In this document: one piece after another, positions 1-6,453 of the stretch
Numbering within the stretch: the first letter of the stretch is position 1
Layout: each line of letters begins with the position of its first letter
Source of the DNA: Clostridia bacterium
GTDB lineage: Bacteria > Bacillota > Clostridia > Christensenellales > CAG-138
DNA length: 32,293 nucleotides
Assembly (NCBI GenBank): GCA_017428025.1
Contig: JAFRRO010000061.1
Location: forward strand, 1-32,293
Reading direction: 5' to 3'
The notes under the pieces: generated by a model
What the model was told of the DNA's origin: nothing
Databases searched by the model: none
Seen by the model: only the letters and a program-made list of their open reading frames with translations
Program-made: the position numbers and the translations under genes

Positions 1-663
1 ATACTCCTTAATCAATAACTCATTACCGACGATAAAGGCACCAATTTCGCCGAATTGGAGACGAGGACCATCCGGAATCCGCTGAACCAGCACATATTCC
101 CCACTGTGGAATCTCGGCTCCATACTGTCACCGTTTACCTTAAACACGCTGTCTGCGCGGTCAAGGCCCAGGGAATCATACACGTAAAAGGGTTCGACGT
201 CCGCTTCCAGCTCGGATGGGTCACCGATACCGGTAGCCAGGGATTTCCCGTACAGAGGAAATTCAATGATCTTACGCTGCGGTTTCCTGTTCTGCTTCTC
301 CAGAAGCGTATCGATGATCGTAGATACGAATTCCTGACTGCTTGCGTCCAATTCCCGATACGATTTGATCAGGTTCTTTTCGTGCTCGGTCATCTGCAGC
401 TTCGGAGCATCCATTCCGAAGATCTCAGAGAAGGAGATTCCGAGAATATCACAAAGATCCGGAATCAGGCTGATATCCGGTCTGGTGCGTCCTTTCTCCC
501 AATTGGTAACCGCATTTCCGGATACGCCTACCATAGCGCCGAGCTGCTTCTGCTCCAAGCCTTTCTTCTTTCGATAGTACCTGATCTTCTCGCAGATAAC
601 CGGAACCTTTGAGGTCTGGATGATTGCTCCGGTTTTCATATCCATCATTTCATGCTTAATCAT
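1..663 (-). CDS. XRE/S24 (LexA/CI-like) phage-type repressor, 3' end outside window
   Basis: The frame is open from an ATG at 663 to the window edge, giving 221 residues with the C-terminus missing. An XRE helix-turn-helix lies at about residues 23-83. An S24 peptidase-like domain follows, with the catalytic Ser in GDSMEP (Ser180) and the likely general-base Lys in LLIKEY (Lys219); their 39-residue spacing fits LexA/CI proteins. Such repressors keep a prophage or integrative element silent and inactivate themselves by RecA-stimulated cleavage. AGAGGA lies 8 bases before the start. A promoter overlapped by inverted repeats lies directly upstream, suggesting autoregulation. The neighbouring serine recombinase supports a role as the island's lysogeny-type switch. 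What is seen is HTH plus Ser/Lys dyad; the SOS response is inferred. Confidence 0.88.
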   Translation of the reverse strand, partial: MIKHEMMDMKTGAIIQTSKVPVICEKIRYYRKKKGLEQKQLGAMVGVSGNAVTNWEKGRTRPDISLIPDLCDILGISFSEIFGMDAPKLQMTEHEKNLIKSYRELDASSQEFVSTIIDTLLEKQNRKPQRKIIEFPLYGKSLATGIGDPSELEADVEPFYVYDSLGLDRADSVFKVNGDSMEPRFHSGEYVLVQRIPDGPRLQFGEIGAFIVGNELLIKEY

Positions 664-725
664 GTGTTATTCCTCTGTGTGATAGATTCTGACACAAGAA
701 TAACACATAGTTAATGTATTGTAAA
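662..725 (-). promoter_or_regulatory. promoter and palindromic operators of the S24 repressor
   Basis: On the minus strand a -35 TTTACA (720-725) and a -10 TATTCT (697-702) are separated by 17 bases. An 11-bp perfect inverted repeat, ATGTGTTATTC / GAATAACACAT (662-672 and 698-708), flanks the transcription start region and covers the -10 and the start codon. A further palindrome, TGTGT-TTTG-ACACA, lies at 758-771. The placement is what is expected for a repressor that binds its own promoter. Confidence 0.5.
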
Positions 726-790
726 GAGAAGAATAATAACAATCAGAAAATCAGATGTGTGTTTTGACACAGTATAAGAGCGAAATAGGC

Positions 791-820
791 AATAAAACAG
801 CCTGTCCTATGGGGACAGGC
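791..820 (-). terminator. Rho-independent terminator after the 110-aa XRE gene
   Basis: The 8-bp stem GCCTGTCC/GGACAGGC (800-820) with a 5-base loop is followed on the minus strand by TGTTTTATT. It lies 10 bases past the stop codon of the upstream XRE gene and separates it from the S24 repressor gene. Confidence 0.75.
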
Positions 821-830
821 AAGAATTGAA

Positions 831-1163
831 TCAGTTGTTTTTCTTTATTTCAGAAATCAGCGTGTTCACTGTTTCCAGTACAACCTTCTGCTGCTTTGGC
901 GGAAGCTCAGAGAGCTTATCCATCATCTCAGCGCTGCGTGCTGCGTGCGTCGTCGTGAGGTTGCCATAGAGCAGAGAGTCTGCGGAGACGCCAAGCGTTT
1001 CAGCGATGCGTACAAAGGTTTCCAGACGGGGTACTTTGTTGCCCAGTTCGATCTGCCGGAAATAGTTCTCCGACAGGCCGCACTTTTCCGCGGCAAAATC
1101 TTGCGTCCAGCCCTTTGCCTGGCGCGCCTTCAGGATGTTCGTACCGAGTGCTTTGTTGTTCAT
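831..1163 (-). CDS. small XRE-family transcriptional regulator
   Basis: A 110-residue protein with a Cro/CI-type helix-turn-helix at about residues 9-63 (the segment from ILKARQAKGWTQ through AETLGVSADSLLYG) and a short charged helical tail. It would act as a DNA-binding repressor in the cytoplasm. It is transcribed divergently from the serine recombinase, and the 174-bp gap holds the recombinase promoter with overlapping palindromes, so it plausibly controls recombinase expression. The ATG at 1163 has only a weak ribosome site (AGAAAG is too far upstream), so translation may be low; an alternative start is not obvious. Its own terminator follows. The family call is firm; the target is inferred. 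Confidence 0.85.
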   Translation of the reverse strand: MNNKALGTNILKARQAKGWTQDFAAEKCGLSENYFRQIELGNKVPRLETFVRIAETLGVSADSLLYGNLTTTHAARSAEMMDKLSELPPKQQKVVLETVNTLISEIKKNN

Positions 1164-1255
1164 AGTAAAAAAACCATGCTTTCTGCAATAAATGATAACG
1201 ATTTTTACTCATTTATGATTATAAACAGTAACATTATAACAAATAAGTTTCTATA

Positions 1256-1296
1256 TGGAAATAACCATTTCCAAAAGGAATGGTTTGTGTTATAAT
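1256..1296 (+). promoter_or_regulatory. recombinase promoter with overlapping palindromic operators
   Basis: A -35 TTTCCA (1268-1273) and a perfect -10 TATAAT (1291-1296) are 17 bases apart. The palindrome TGGAAAT-AACC-ATTTCCA (1256-1273) ends on the -35, and a second one, AACCATT...AATGGTT (1263-1285), covers the -35 and spacer. Three related half-sites therefore overlap the promoter. The neighbouring XRE regulators are the natural candidates to bind here. Confidence 0.6.
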
Positions 1297-1337
1297 AAGC
1301 ATGGAGAAAGCTTGATTTTTAGAGAGGAGGGGCGTGT

Positions 1338-2609
1338 TTGAAGCAGATCGCGCCGCCGAATGAAGGAAATGGTGCTTCGGACGGCAAGGAGAAAAACGTT
1401 CAGGTTTTGCCAAGAGAGTCGCTAAAGACAGTTAAAGAACGAAAACAGCGGAAAAAGAAGAAGAGCGTGGTTTCCACCCGCACCTTTGAGGTGGAAGTGA
1501 TCCCCGCCAAGAAGCTGCTGCCGGATAAGATAGATCAGAAACCGAGGATTCGAGTCGCTGCGTACTGCCGTGTAAGCACGGACGAGGAGGAGCAGGAATC
1601 CAGCTTTGAACTGCAGGTAGAGCACTACACCAAGTTTATCAACGCCCATGAGGATTGGGAACTGGCAGGGATATATGCGGACAAAGGCCTCTCCGGTACA
1701 CAGGTCAAGCACAGAGAGCAGTTCCTGAAAATGATCGAGGACTGCAAGCACAAGAAGATCGACAAGGTCATAACGAAGTCGATCAGCCGATTTGCAAGAA
1801 ATGTGTACGAGTGCCTGAAGTACATCCGTGAACTAAAGGAACTAAAGCCGCCGGTCGGGATCACATTTGAGAAAGAGAACATCGACAGCCTGGATGAGAA
1901 ATCCGACGTGTTCCTGACCATGCTGGCTTCCTTCGCACAGGAGGAGTCAAGGAGCATCTCCGCCAACATCCGATGGGCGATCCGGAACCGGATGAAGGAA
2001 GGGACGCAGAAGGTCGTAACGGGAAGCTTATATGGCTACGACACGGACGATGACGGCAACATGGTGATCGTGGAGCCTGAGGCGGAAATCGTGCAGATGA
2101 TCTTCCGGGAATTCGTCAAGGGGAAGCATCCTGCTGACATAGCCGACAAGCTGAACGAGACAGGCGTTACAACGGTCCTCGGGAATCCGTGGAAAACAAG
2201 CTCGATCAAAGGAATCCTCAGAAACGAGAAATACTGCGGCGACGTCATCATGCAGAAGACGATCACGATCGACTATCTGACGCATAAGACGAAGAAGAAC
2301 GAAGGCGAGCTAGACCAGTACTATATCAAGGATCATCACGAGCCGATCATCCAGCGGGAGATCTGGGAAATCGCCCAGGACATGCTTGAAATGCTTCCCG
2401 GCAGGCGTCGGAAGAAGCGGAAGAAAGCGCAGCGGCTTGTTCCGGTTACCAAGGGGCTTTTGAAGGGATTCATCCCGATTCGACCTGAGTGGAAAACGGT
2501 CTCACACCTGCGCTTGTGGATGGCGACGTGTAAAGCTATGGGGGAAGACCAACAGTTTATTATAGATGCGGAAGCATCGGAAAGCGAGGAGATAAAATGG
2601 GACTATTAG
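1338..2609 (+). CDS. large serine recombinase (site-specific integrase), shortened C-terminus
   Basis: Starts at TTG 1338, supported by AGAGGAGG 7 bases upstream; 423 residues. After a Lys-rich N-terminal extension (1-70) comes the resolvase catalytic domain (about 72-205), with the nucleophile in AYCRVSTD (Ser80) and conserved Arg residues in SRFARN (Arg151, Arg154). A recombinase DNA-binding domain follows (about 230-350, containing WKTSSIKGILRNEKYCGD). The usual zinc ribbon with paired CxxC motifs and the coiled coil are missing: after residue 353 there is a basic stretch and a short unrelated tail. It overlaps the next gene by 13 bases. It would cut and join attachment sites of the island. 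With the C-terminus reduced it may need a partner protein or may not be fully active. The family is certain; activity is not. Confidence 0.9.
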   Translation: MKQIAPPNEGNGASDGKEKNVQVLPRESLKTVKERKQRKKKKSVVSTRTFEVEVIPAKKLLPDKIDQKPRIRVAAYCRVSTDEEEQESSFELQVEHYTKFINAHEDWELAGIYADKGLSGTQVKHREQFLKMIEDCKHKKIDKVITKSISRFARNVYECLKYIRELKELKPPVGITFEKENIDSLDEKSDVFLTMLASFAQEESRSISANIRWAIRNRMKEGTQKVVTGSLYGYDTDDDGNMVIVEPEAEIVQMIFREFVKGKHPADIADKLNETGVTTVLGNPWKTSSIKGILRNEKYCGDVIMQKTITIDYLTHKTKKNEGELDQYYIKDHHEPIIQREIWEIAQDMLEMLPGRRRKKRKKAQRLVPVTKGLLKGFIPIRPEWKTVSHLRLWMATCKAMGEDQQFIIDAEASESEEIKWDY

Positions 2610-3022
2610 ATGGGTTTGAGGCAATGAGCCTCATGCCAAAGAAGGGAAGCTCGGTACTGACAGTGACCAAGTCGAACATTCGCTTCAACAAGGCGACGGC
2701 AGCGGAATTGGGTTATCCGCGCTATGTTAAGCTCTTGGAGAACGCAAAGACGAACCAGGTGGCGATTCAATGCTGCTCCGATAAGGATCCGGCAAAGATC
2801 GAGTTCTGCGGAGAAGAGAAGAAACACAACTATGCGATCTTCCTGAAGGTTCCGGCGCTGCTCGCTGAGTTTCGTCGGCTTCTGGATCTTGAGGACGTAA
2901 AGGGGTACGCCATAGCGGGAATCACCTACCCGGATGACAAGACGATCATTTACGACTTGAAGAGCGCAAAGGCGGAAGAAGGGGTCAAAGCCGACAAGAA
3001 GACCGACGAGGCGGCTGAGTAG
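2597..3022 (+). CDS. 141-residue protein of unknown function coupled to the recombinase
   Basis: ATG at 2597 lies inside the end of the recombinase gene (13-bp overlap) behind GAGGAGA, so the two are translationally coupled. The product is small, soluble, with no signal peptide or membrane segment. It has a conserved-looking central part (SNIRFNKATAAELGYPRYV) and a Lys/Glu-rich tail. I do not recognise the family. Its position suggests it works with the recombinase, for example as an accessory or directionality protein, but that is only context. A terminator follows 12 bases after the stop. Confidence 0.75.
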   Translation: MGLLDGFEAMSLMPKKGSSVLTVTKSNIRFNKATAAELGYPRYVKLLENAKTNQVAIQCCSDKDPAKIEFCGEEKKHNYAIFLKVPALLAEFRRLLDLEDVKGYAIAGITYPDDKTIIYDLKSAKAEEGVKADKKTDEAAE

Positions 3023-3034
3023 GAACCGGAGGAG

Positions 3035-3068
3035 GGGCGTCACTCGGATACGAGGACGCCCATATTTT
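3035..3068 (+). terminator. terminator of the recombinase operon
   Basis: GGGCGTC (3035-3041) pairs with GACGCCC (3055-3061), with an inner CTCG/CGAG stem and a GATA loop, followed by ATATTTT. It is a strong hairpin 12 bases after the stop codon at 3022. Confidence 0.7.
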
Positions 3069-3184
3069 GAAAGGTATCCAAGGCGAAGAAAACAGTATCA
3101 AACGAATAAATGAAACGTAATCAGCATATACTGCAAAATAATGGTGATTATACTCAACAAATATATTGATTAATTTGCGATGAT

Positions 3185-3322
3185 ATGGTATACATCGAAG
3201 CGAAGTATCGAAACGATTCGGTCATCAAGGACACGGACGGGATCGTAGTATATGGCATGAAAAACACGCCGGGCTATGTCATTACGAAAAATCCGGAAGA
3301 CTATGGTATTTGTGAAAAATAG
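3185..3322 (+). pseudogene. 45-codon remnant, apparent 3' end of a larger gene
   Basis: An open frame MVYIEAKYRNDS...YGICEK runs from 3185 to 3322. It has no ribosome site, and its composition (IEAKYRNDS then a DGIVVYGMKNTPGY strand pattern) looks like the C-terminal nuclease-like segment seen in large AAA-type ATP-binding proteins rather than a free-standing small protein. No upstream part of such a gene is present. I call it a decayed gene end. The 300 bases around it (3069-3184 and 3323-3459) are AT-rich and show no other gene. Confidence 0.35.
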
Positions 3323-3459
3323 AAGCGGATGCCGCACTGATTTCAGATATCATACCAAAACTGGTTGTGCGGCCATTGATATATAGATTAGTCGATAGAT
3401 GGCTTTCGTTCTCTGATGGAGCAATCTGTCATAGAATACGAGAAGTTAGCAAATTTTGC

Positions 3460-3488
3460 TTGCAAATACTTCGGCGAACCGTTATAAT
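3460..3488 (+). promoter_or_regulatory. promoter of the HTH/nucleotidyltransferase operon
   Basis: A -35 TTGCAA (3460-3465) and a perfect -10 TATAAT (3483-3488) are separated by 17 bases, 35 bases before the ATG at 3523. Confidence 0.6.
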
Positions 3489-3522
3489 CAAATTGCAGAA
3501 GATTGGAAAGGAGAAACAGCAG

Positions 3523-4095
3523 ATGATTATAAACGATCGACTTGCAGAACTGGATCTGTCGAAGTATCGACTCAGCAAAGCAAGTGGAGTACCGCAGGCA
3601 ACGATCAACGATATTTGCAATGGGAAGGCGGATCTTGATAAGTGCTCGGCAGGAACACTCTATCGGATTGCAAAAGTGTTGGGTGTATCGATCGAGGATA
3701 TTTTGGATTCAGATAAAACGGAGTATCGCAGTTCCTTCGAGATATTTAAGAGCAATATTTGCCATCGCGTAAAAGATATGGGCGATACGGACTTTATGCT
3801 GGATCTGCTGCAGTCTGATAAGATTCGGACCCTATTCAATAAACAATGGTATCCGGAAGCATTGTATCTCTTGGCGATGCTGGATTATCTGTCTCGCGTA
3901 AACAGTCTTCCTTTGTGCACAAAGTACGATGACATTCGTTCCAGAAGACTGAGTAAACCACTGTATCCGATTGATGTGTTGATGACAAGCGAGGTGCTTA
4001 AATCGGACGAACCAATGCGTAAAGCTGAGAAGGATGCCATTCCGGAGTTTCGGAGGTTCAACATCATTGAGAACGAGGTGAGAAATGTTGTCTAA
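3523..4095 (+). CDS. XRE-type HTH protein, putative antitoxin of a nucleotidyltransferase pair
   Basis: ATG 3523 is chosen because AAAGGAG lies 9 bases upstream and the HTH starts at once; a longer open frame upstream has no ribosome site. The 190-residue product has a helix-turn-helix at about residues 5-62 (YRLSKASGVPQATINDI) and a helical C-terminal domain (about 75-190) rich in charged residues. Its 3' end overlaps the next gene by 11 bases. HTH proteins paired like this with DUF6036/AbiEii-like nucleotidyltransferases are often antitoxins that also repress the operon. That role is inferred; the HTH and the gene coupling are seen. Confidence 0.8.
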   Translation: MIINDRLAELDLSKYRLSKASGVPQATINDICNGKADLDKCSAGTLYRIAKVLGVSIEDILDSDKTEYRSSFEIFKSNICHRVKDMGDTDFMLDLLQSDKIRTLFNKQWYPEALYLLAMLDYLSRVNSLPLCTKYDDIRSRRLSKPLYPIDVLMTSEVLKSDEPMRKAEKDAIPEFRRFNIIENEVRNVV

Positions 4096-4798
4096 TCAAC
4101 CGTTTACCAAGGAGAACCTTGATCAGTACCTAAAGGAACTTGCAAAGGAGTTCCGTAAACGAAACGGAAAAGTGGTGCCTGCCGAGATCGTTCTTATTGG
4201 TGGAGCTTCGATTGTTATCAATTACGGTTTTCGTGAGATGACGTATGACATGGACGCCATCATTGATGCGGCTTCATCCATGAAAGACGCAATTAATACT
4301 GTGGGTGATAAGTTTCATCTTCCTAACGGCTGGATCAATGATGACTTCATGCGAACGAACTCTTATACTCCAAGGATTCATCGCTATGCGAAGTATTACC
4401 ACACATATTCCAATATAGTCACATTCAGAACAGTAACCGGTGCGCATTTGATTGCCATGAAACTGCGAGCCGGAAGAGCATATAAGTATGACCGTTCGGA
4501 CGTAATTGGCATTCTATGGGAACAGGAAAAGAGGGGCGATCCATTGACCTTGGAACGTATCCAAGAAGCGATTGAAGACCTCTATGATTCCTATGATGTG
4601 ATCTCCGAAGAGATGAAGCTGTTCATCGAGCAGGCTATGAAAGATGGGAATTATGAGGCGTTATATAATAGGGTTCGGCAGGCAGAAATCGAGAATCGGG
4701 AAAATCTATTGGAATACCAGGAAACAAAGCCCGGCGTGATCACCGGAGACAACGTGAATGACATTATTGCTGCGTTAAGAAAACGGAAAGAACGATGA
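4085..4798 (+). CDS. DUF6036-like nucleotidyltransferase, putative toxin
   Basis: A 237-residue soluble protein beginning inside the upstream HTH gene, with GAGGTGAG just before the ATG. Residues 36-60 carry a minimal nucleotidyltransferase signature: LIGGASIVINYG (Gly39-Gly40, Ser42) followed by TYDMDAII with the metal-binding pair Asp55/Asp57. The rest is helical and charged. Enzymes of this fold transfer a nucleotide to a protein or tRNA; in AbiEii/MenT-type toxins that blocks growth or phage propagation. The target here cannot be read from sequence. The next small gene overlaps it by an ATGA. Best seen as the effector half of a two- or three-gene defence or addiction module on the island. 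Confidence 0.75.
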   Translation: MLSNQPFTKENLDQYLKELAKEFRKRNGKVVPAEIVLIGGASIVINYGFREMTYDMDAIIDAASSMKDAINTVGDKFHLPNGWINDDFMRTNSYTPRIHRYAKYYHTYSNIVTFRTVTGAHLIAMKLRAGRAYKYDRSDVIGILWEQEKRGDPLTLERIQEAIEDLYDSYDVISEEMKLFIEQAMKDGNYEALYNRVRQAEIENRENLLEYQETKPGVITGDNVNDIIAALRKRKER

Positions 4799-5034
4799 TA
4801 AAGCAGTACAAATTGAATTCGCAAAGGATTATTCGATTGAATCCGCCGAAAGAGTTTCCCGTTATTGGTATCAAAATAACCGAGGAAGCATATGTGGAAG
4901 ACTTTGTGAAAAAAGGCATTATTCATTTTTCAAACCCACAAATTGACCCATTTTCCAAGAGTACAAATCTGAATAAGGAGGCCAAAGCAACGCTCACGGA
5001 TTGCCGTGGGCTGTTTGCTGTGAAGAAGATTTAA
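4795..5034 (+). CDS. 79-residue unknown protein, possibly a truncated gene start
   Basis: Starts with ATGA overlap on the nucleotidyltransferase stop. The N-terminal half (KEFPVIGIKITEEAYVEDF, KKGIIHFSNPQ) reads like the opening of a longer enzyme-like protein. After residue about 50 the sequence becomes less ordered and ends at 5034. No domain is recognised. It is either a third member of the operon or the surviving 5' end of a broken gene; decay downstream favours the second. Confidence 0.5.
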   Translation: MIKQYKLNSQRIIRLNPPKEFPVIGIKITEEAYVEDFVKKGIIHFSNPQIDPFSKSTNLNKEAKATLTDCRGLFAVKKI

Positions 5035-5040
5035 ACAAGC

Positions 5041-5426
5041 GCAATACAAAGATAAACATGCCGATGATCCTCATAAAAAAGCAGGCATAGAGACTGGGCA
5101 AACATCGTATTTGATAGTGTTCCTTATGATATAACTAGAGGAAGCAGATCCTTTGGAGTCAATATGGAAGGCGGATATCATCGGATTCACACCCTTGGGC
5201 ATGATCCCGTTTTGGGGTGGGTCTTTGGCACGGTGAATATTCTTTCGGATACAATAACGCTTGATAAATCTTATGGGTTAAGGACATTCAAAGTCGAAAT
5301 GATGGAGAAACCCAAAAGATGGACAGGACCATATAGTTTAGCACAAGGTTTCGTTGATGCCATAGACAGCATTAAAGAAGACGAAGCTCGTCTTCCAGCC
5401 GCGGTGTTTGCACAGGCACTTCATTT
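5041..5426 (+). pseudogene. frameshifted gene remnant ending at the tRNA junction
   Basis: Two frames give one continuous protein-like sequence. Upstream, about 5041-5088 reads YKDKHADDPHKKAGI; after a likely single-base insertion near 5088 the reading continues as WANIVFDSVPYDITRGSRSF and then, from 5164, MEGGYHRIHTLGHDPVLGW onward to residue LHLKA at 5426. The final five codons of the open frame (NALSC) lie in the tRNA-Arg fragment. The GGYHRIHTLGHDPVLGWVFG segment looks strongly conserved in character, but I cannot name the family. The gene has lost its start, carries a frameshift and is cut by the island boundary. Confidence 0.5.
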
Positions 5427-5462
5427 GAAGGCGAATGCTCTATCCTGCTGAGCTACGGAGAC
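5427..5462 (-). tRNA. truncated tRNA-Arg(UCU), 5' part only, island junction
   Basis: Reading from 5462 on the minus strand: 7-base acceptor strand GTCTCCG, TA, D-arm GCTC-AGCAGGATA-GAGC, then A, the 5' anticodon strand TTCGC and CTTC of the anticodon loop. A tRNA-Arg(UCU) would continue with T, AA and GCGAA; here the sequence changes to AAATGAAG and no 3' anticodon strand, T-arm or acceptor complement follows. The gene is therefore cut at the anticodon by the mobile island to its left. No matching 3' half is seen in this window. It cannot give a working tRNA. Confidence 0.7.
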
Positions 5463-5543
5463 CGGTCGGAAACACCGATATGATACCACTCAAGACGGCA
5501 CATGTCAAGAAAACGAACGCGCTGCGACCGATTCGATCCGTGC

Positions 5544-5573
5544 AAAAACCGCCGTTCAAAGCATGAACGGCGG
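5544..5573 (-). terminator. strong terminator of the 11-gene sugar/methyl-transfer operon
   Basis: On the minus strand the perfect 10-bp stem CCGCCGTTCA/TGAACGGCGG (5549-5573) is followed by TTTTTG. It lies 6 bases after the homocysteine methyltransferase stop codon. Confidence 0.88.
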
Positions 5574-5579
5574 CCTTAC

Positions 5580-6428
5580 TTATTGATTCAGCAGGGCGGC
5601 AAGCGCTCGCACGTAGGACGGGTCGCAGCCGCAGCAGCCGCCGACGTAATCGACGCAGTCGAGCGCGGGCGCGATCTCGGCGGCAAAGGTCTGCGCGTCG
5701 TACGGAACGACCGTCTTTCCGGAATAATCGGTTTTCGGCAGCCCCGCATTGGGCTTGAAGAAAATCTTCGTATGCGCCTTTTCGGCGAACGTGCGAATGA
5801 TCGGGATCGCAAGGTCCGGTCCGAGCGAACAGTTCAGTCCCAGTCCGGACACGCCCATCGGCTCGAGCCGGTCGATCACGTCCTGCACGGAATTGCCCAT
5901 CATCGTCTTGCCGACCTTTTCGAACGTCATCATGCAGTAAACCGGCACGTCGTACCGCAGCGCCACGCGCGCCGCCACCGCCATCATATCGAGGTCGATG
6001 AACGTTTGCAGTACGATACAGTCCGGATGCTCCTCCATGCCTGCGCCGATCTGCTCCCGATAGATCGCCTCGACCTCCTCCTCGCTCAGATCGCCCCACG
6101 GCTCCATCAGCTCGGACAGCGGACCGGCGGAAAGTGCGACCTGCACATCGGTCCCCGCCACCGCCGTCTTTGCGAGCCGAACGCCCGCACGCACGACCTC
6201 CTCAGGCGAAAGCTTGGACGCACGCCGCACCATCGGTCCGTTTGCGCCGAACGTATTCGCGAGAATGATCTTTGCGCCGGCTTCGACGTATTCGCGATGC
6301 AGACGCTCCGCAAATTCCGGGTGCGTCAGATTATACGTCCATACGGGCGCCTTGGCGACGCCGTTCTCTTCCGCGATCGCCCACAGACTCGTGCCGACCG
6401 CTCCGTCCAAAAGAATCGGTTTTTTCAT
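5580..6428 (-). CDS. homocysteine S-methyltransferase family protein (MetH N-terminal type)
   Basis: ATG 6428 is chosen because AAAGGAG lies 8 bases upstream; 282 residues. The opening LDGAVGT (7-13) and the zinc ligands Cys200 (GLNCSLGP) and Cys265/Cys266 (VGGCCGC) match the homocysteine-binding barrel of MetH/BHMT. The zinc activates homocysteine to accept a methyl group and form methionine. No folate or cobalamin domain is present, but a free corrinoid protein is encoded five genes upstream in the operon, so this is likely the acceptor step of a split MetH-like chain. Last gene of the operon, 25 bases after the reactivator gene. Alternative: it could take methyl from another donor such as S-methylmethionine. 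Family confidence is high. Confidence 0.88.
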   Translation of the reverse strand: MKKPILLDGAVGTSLWAIAEENGVAKAPVWTYNLTHPEFAERLHREYVEAGAKIILANTFGANGPMVRRASKLSPEEVVRAGVRLAKTAVAGTDVQVALSAGPLSELMEPWGDLSEEEVEAIYREQIGAGMEEHPDCIVLQTFIDLDMMAVAARVALRYDVPVYCMMTFEKVGKTMMGNSVQDVIDRLEPMGVSGLGLNCSLGPDLAIPIIRTFAEKAHTKIFFKPNAGLPKTDYSGKTVVPYDAQTFAAEIAPALDCVDYVGGCCGCDPSYVRALAALLNQ

Positions 6429-6453
6429 TTGCAGCTCCTTTCTGTATGCTTGC

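Noticed and set aside
55..612. 185-codon plus-strand open frame
   Set aside because: Antisense of the S24 repressor, whose HTH and Ser/Lys dyad are unmistakable.
3367..3522. Longer N-terminus for the HTH protein
   Set aside because: The extension has no ribosome site and would place the -10 TATAAT promoter inside the coding region; ATG 3523 has AAAGGAG.
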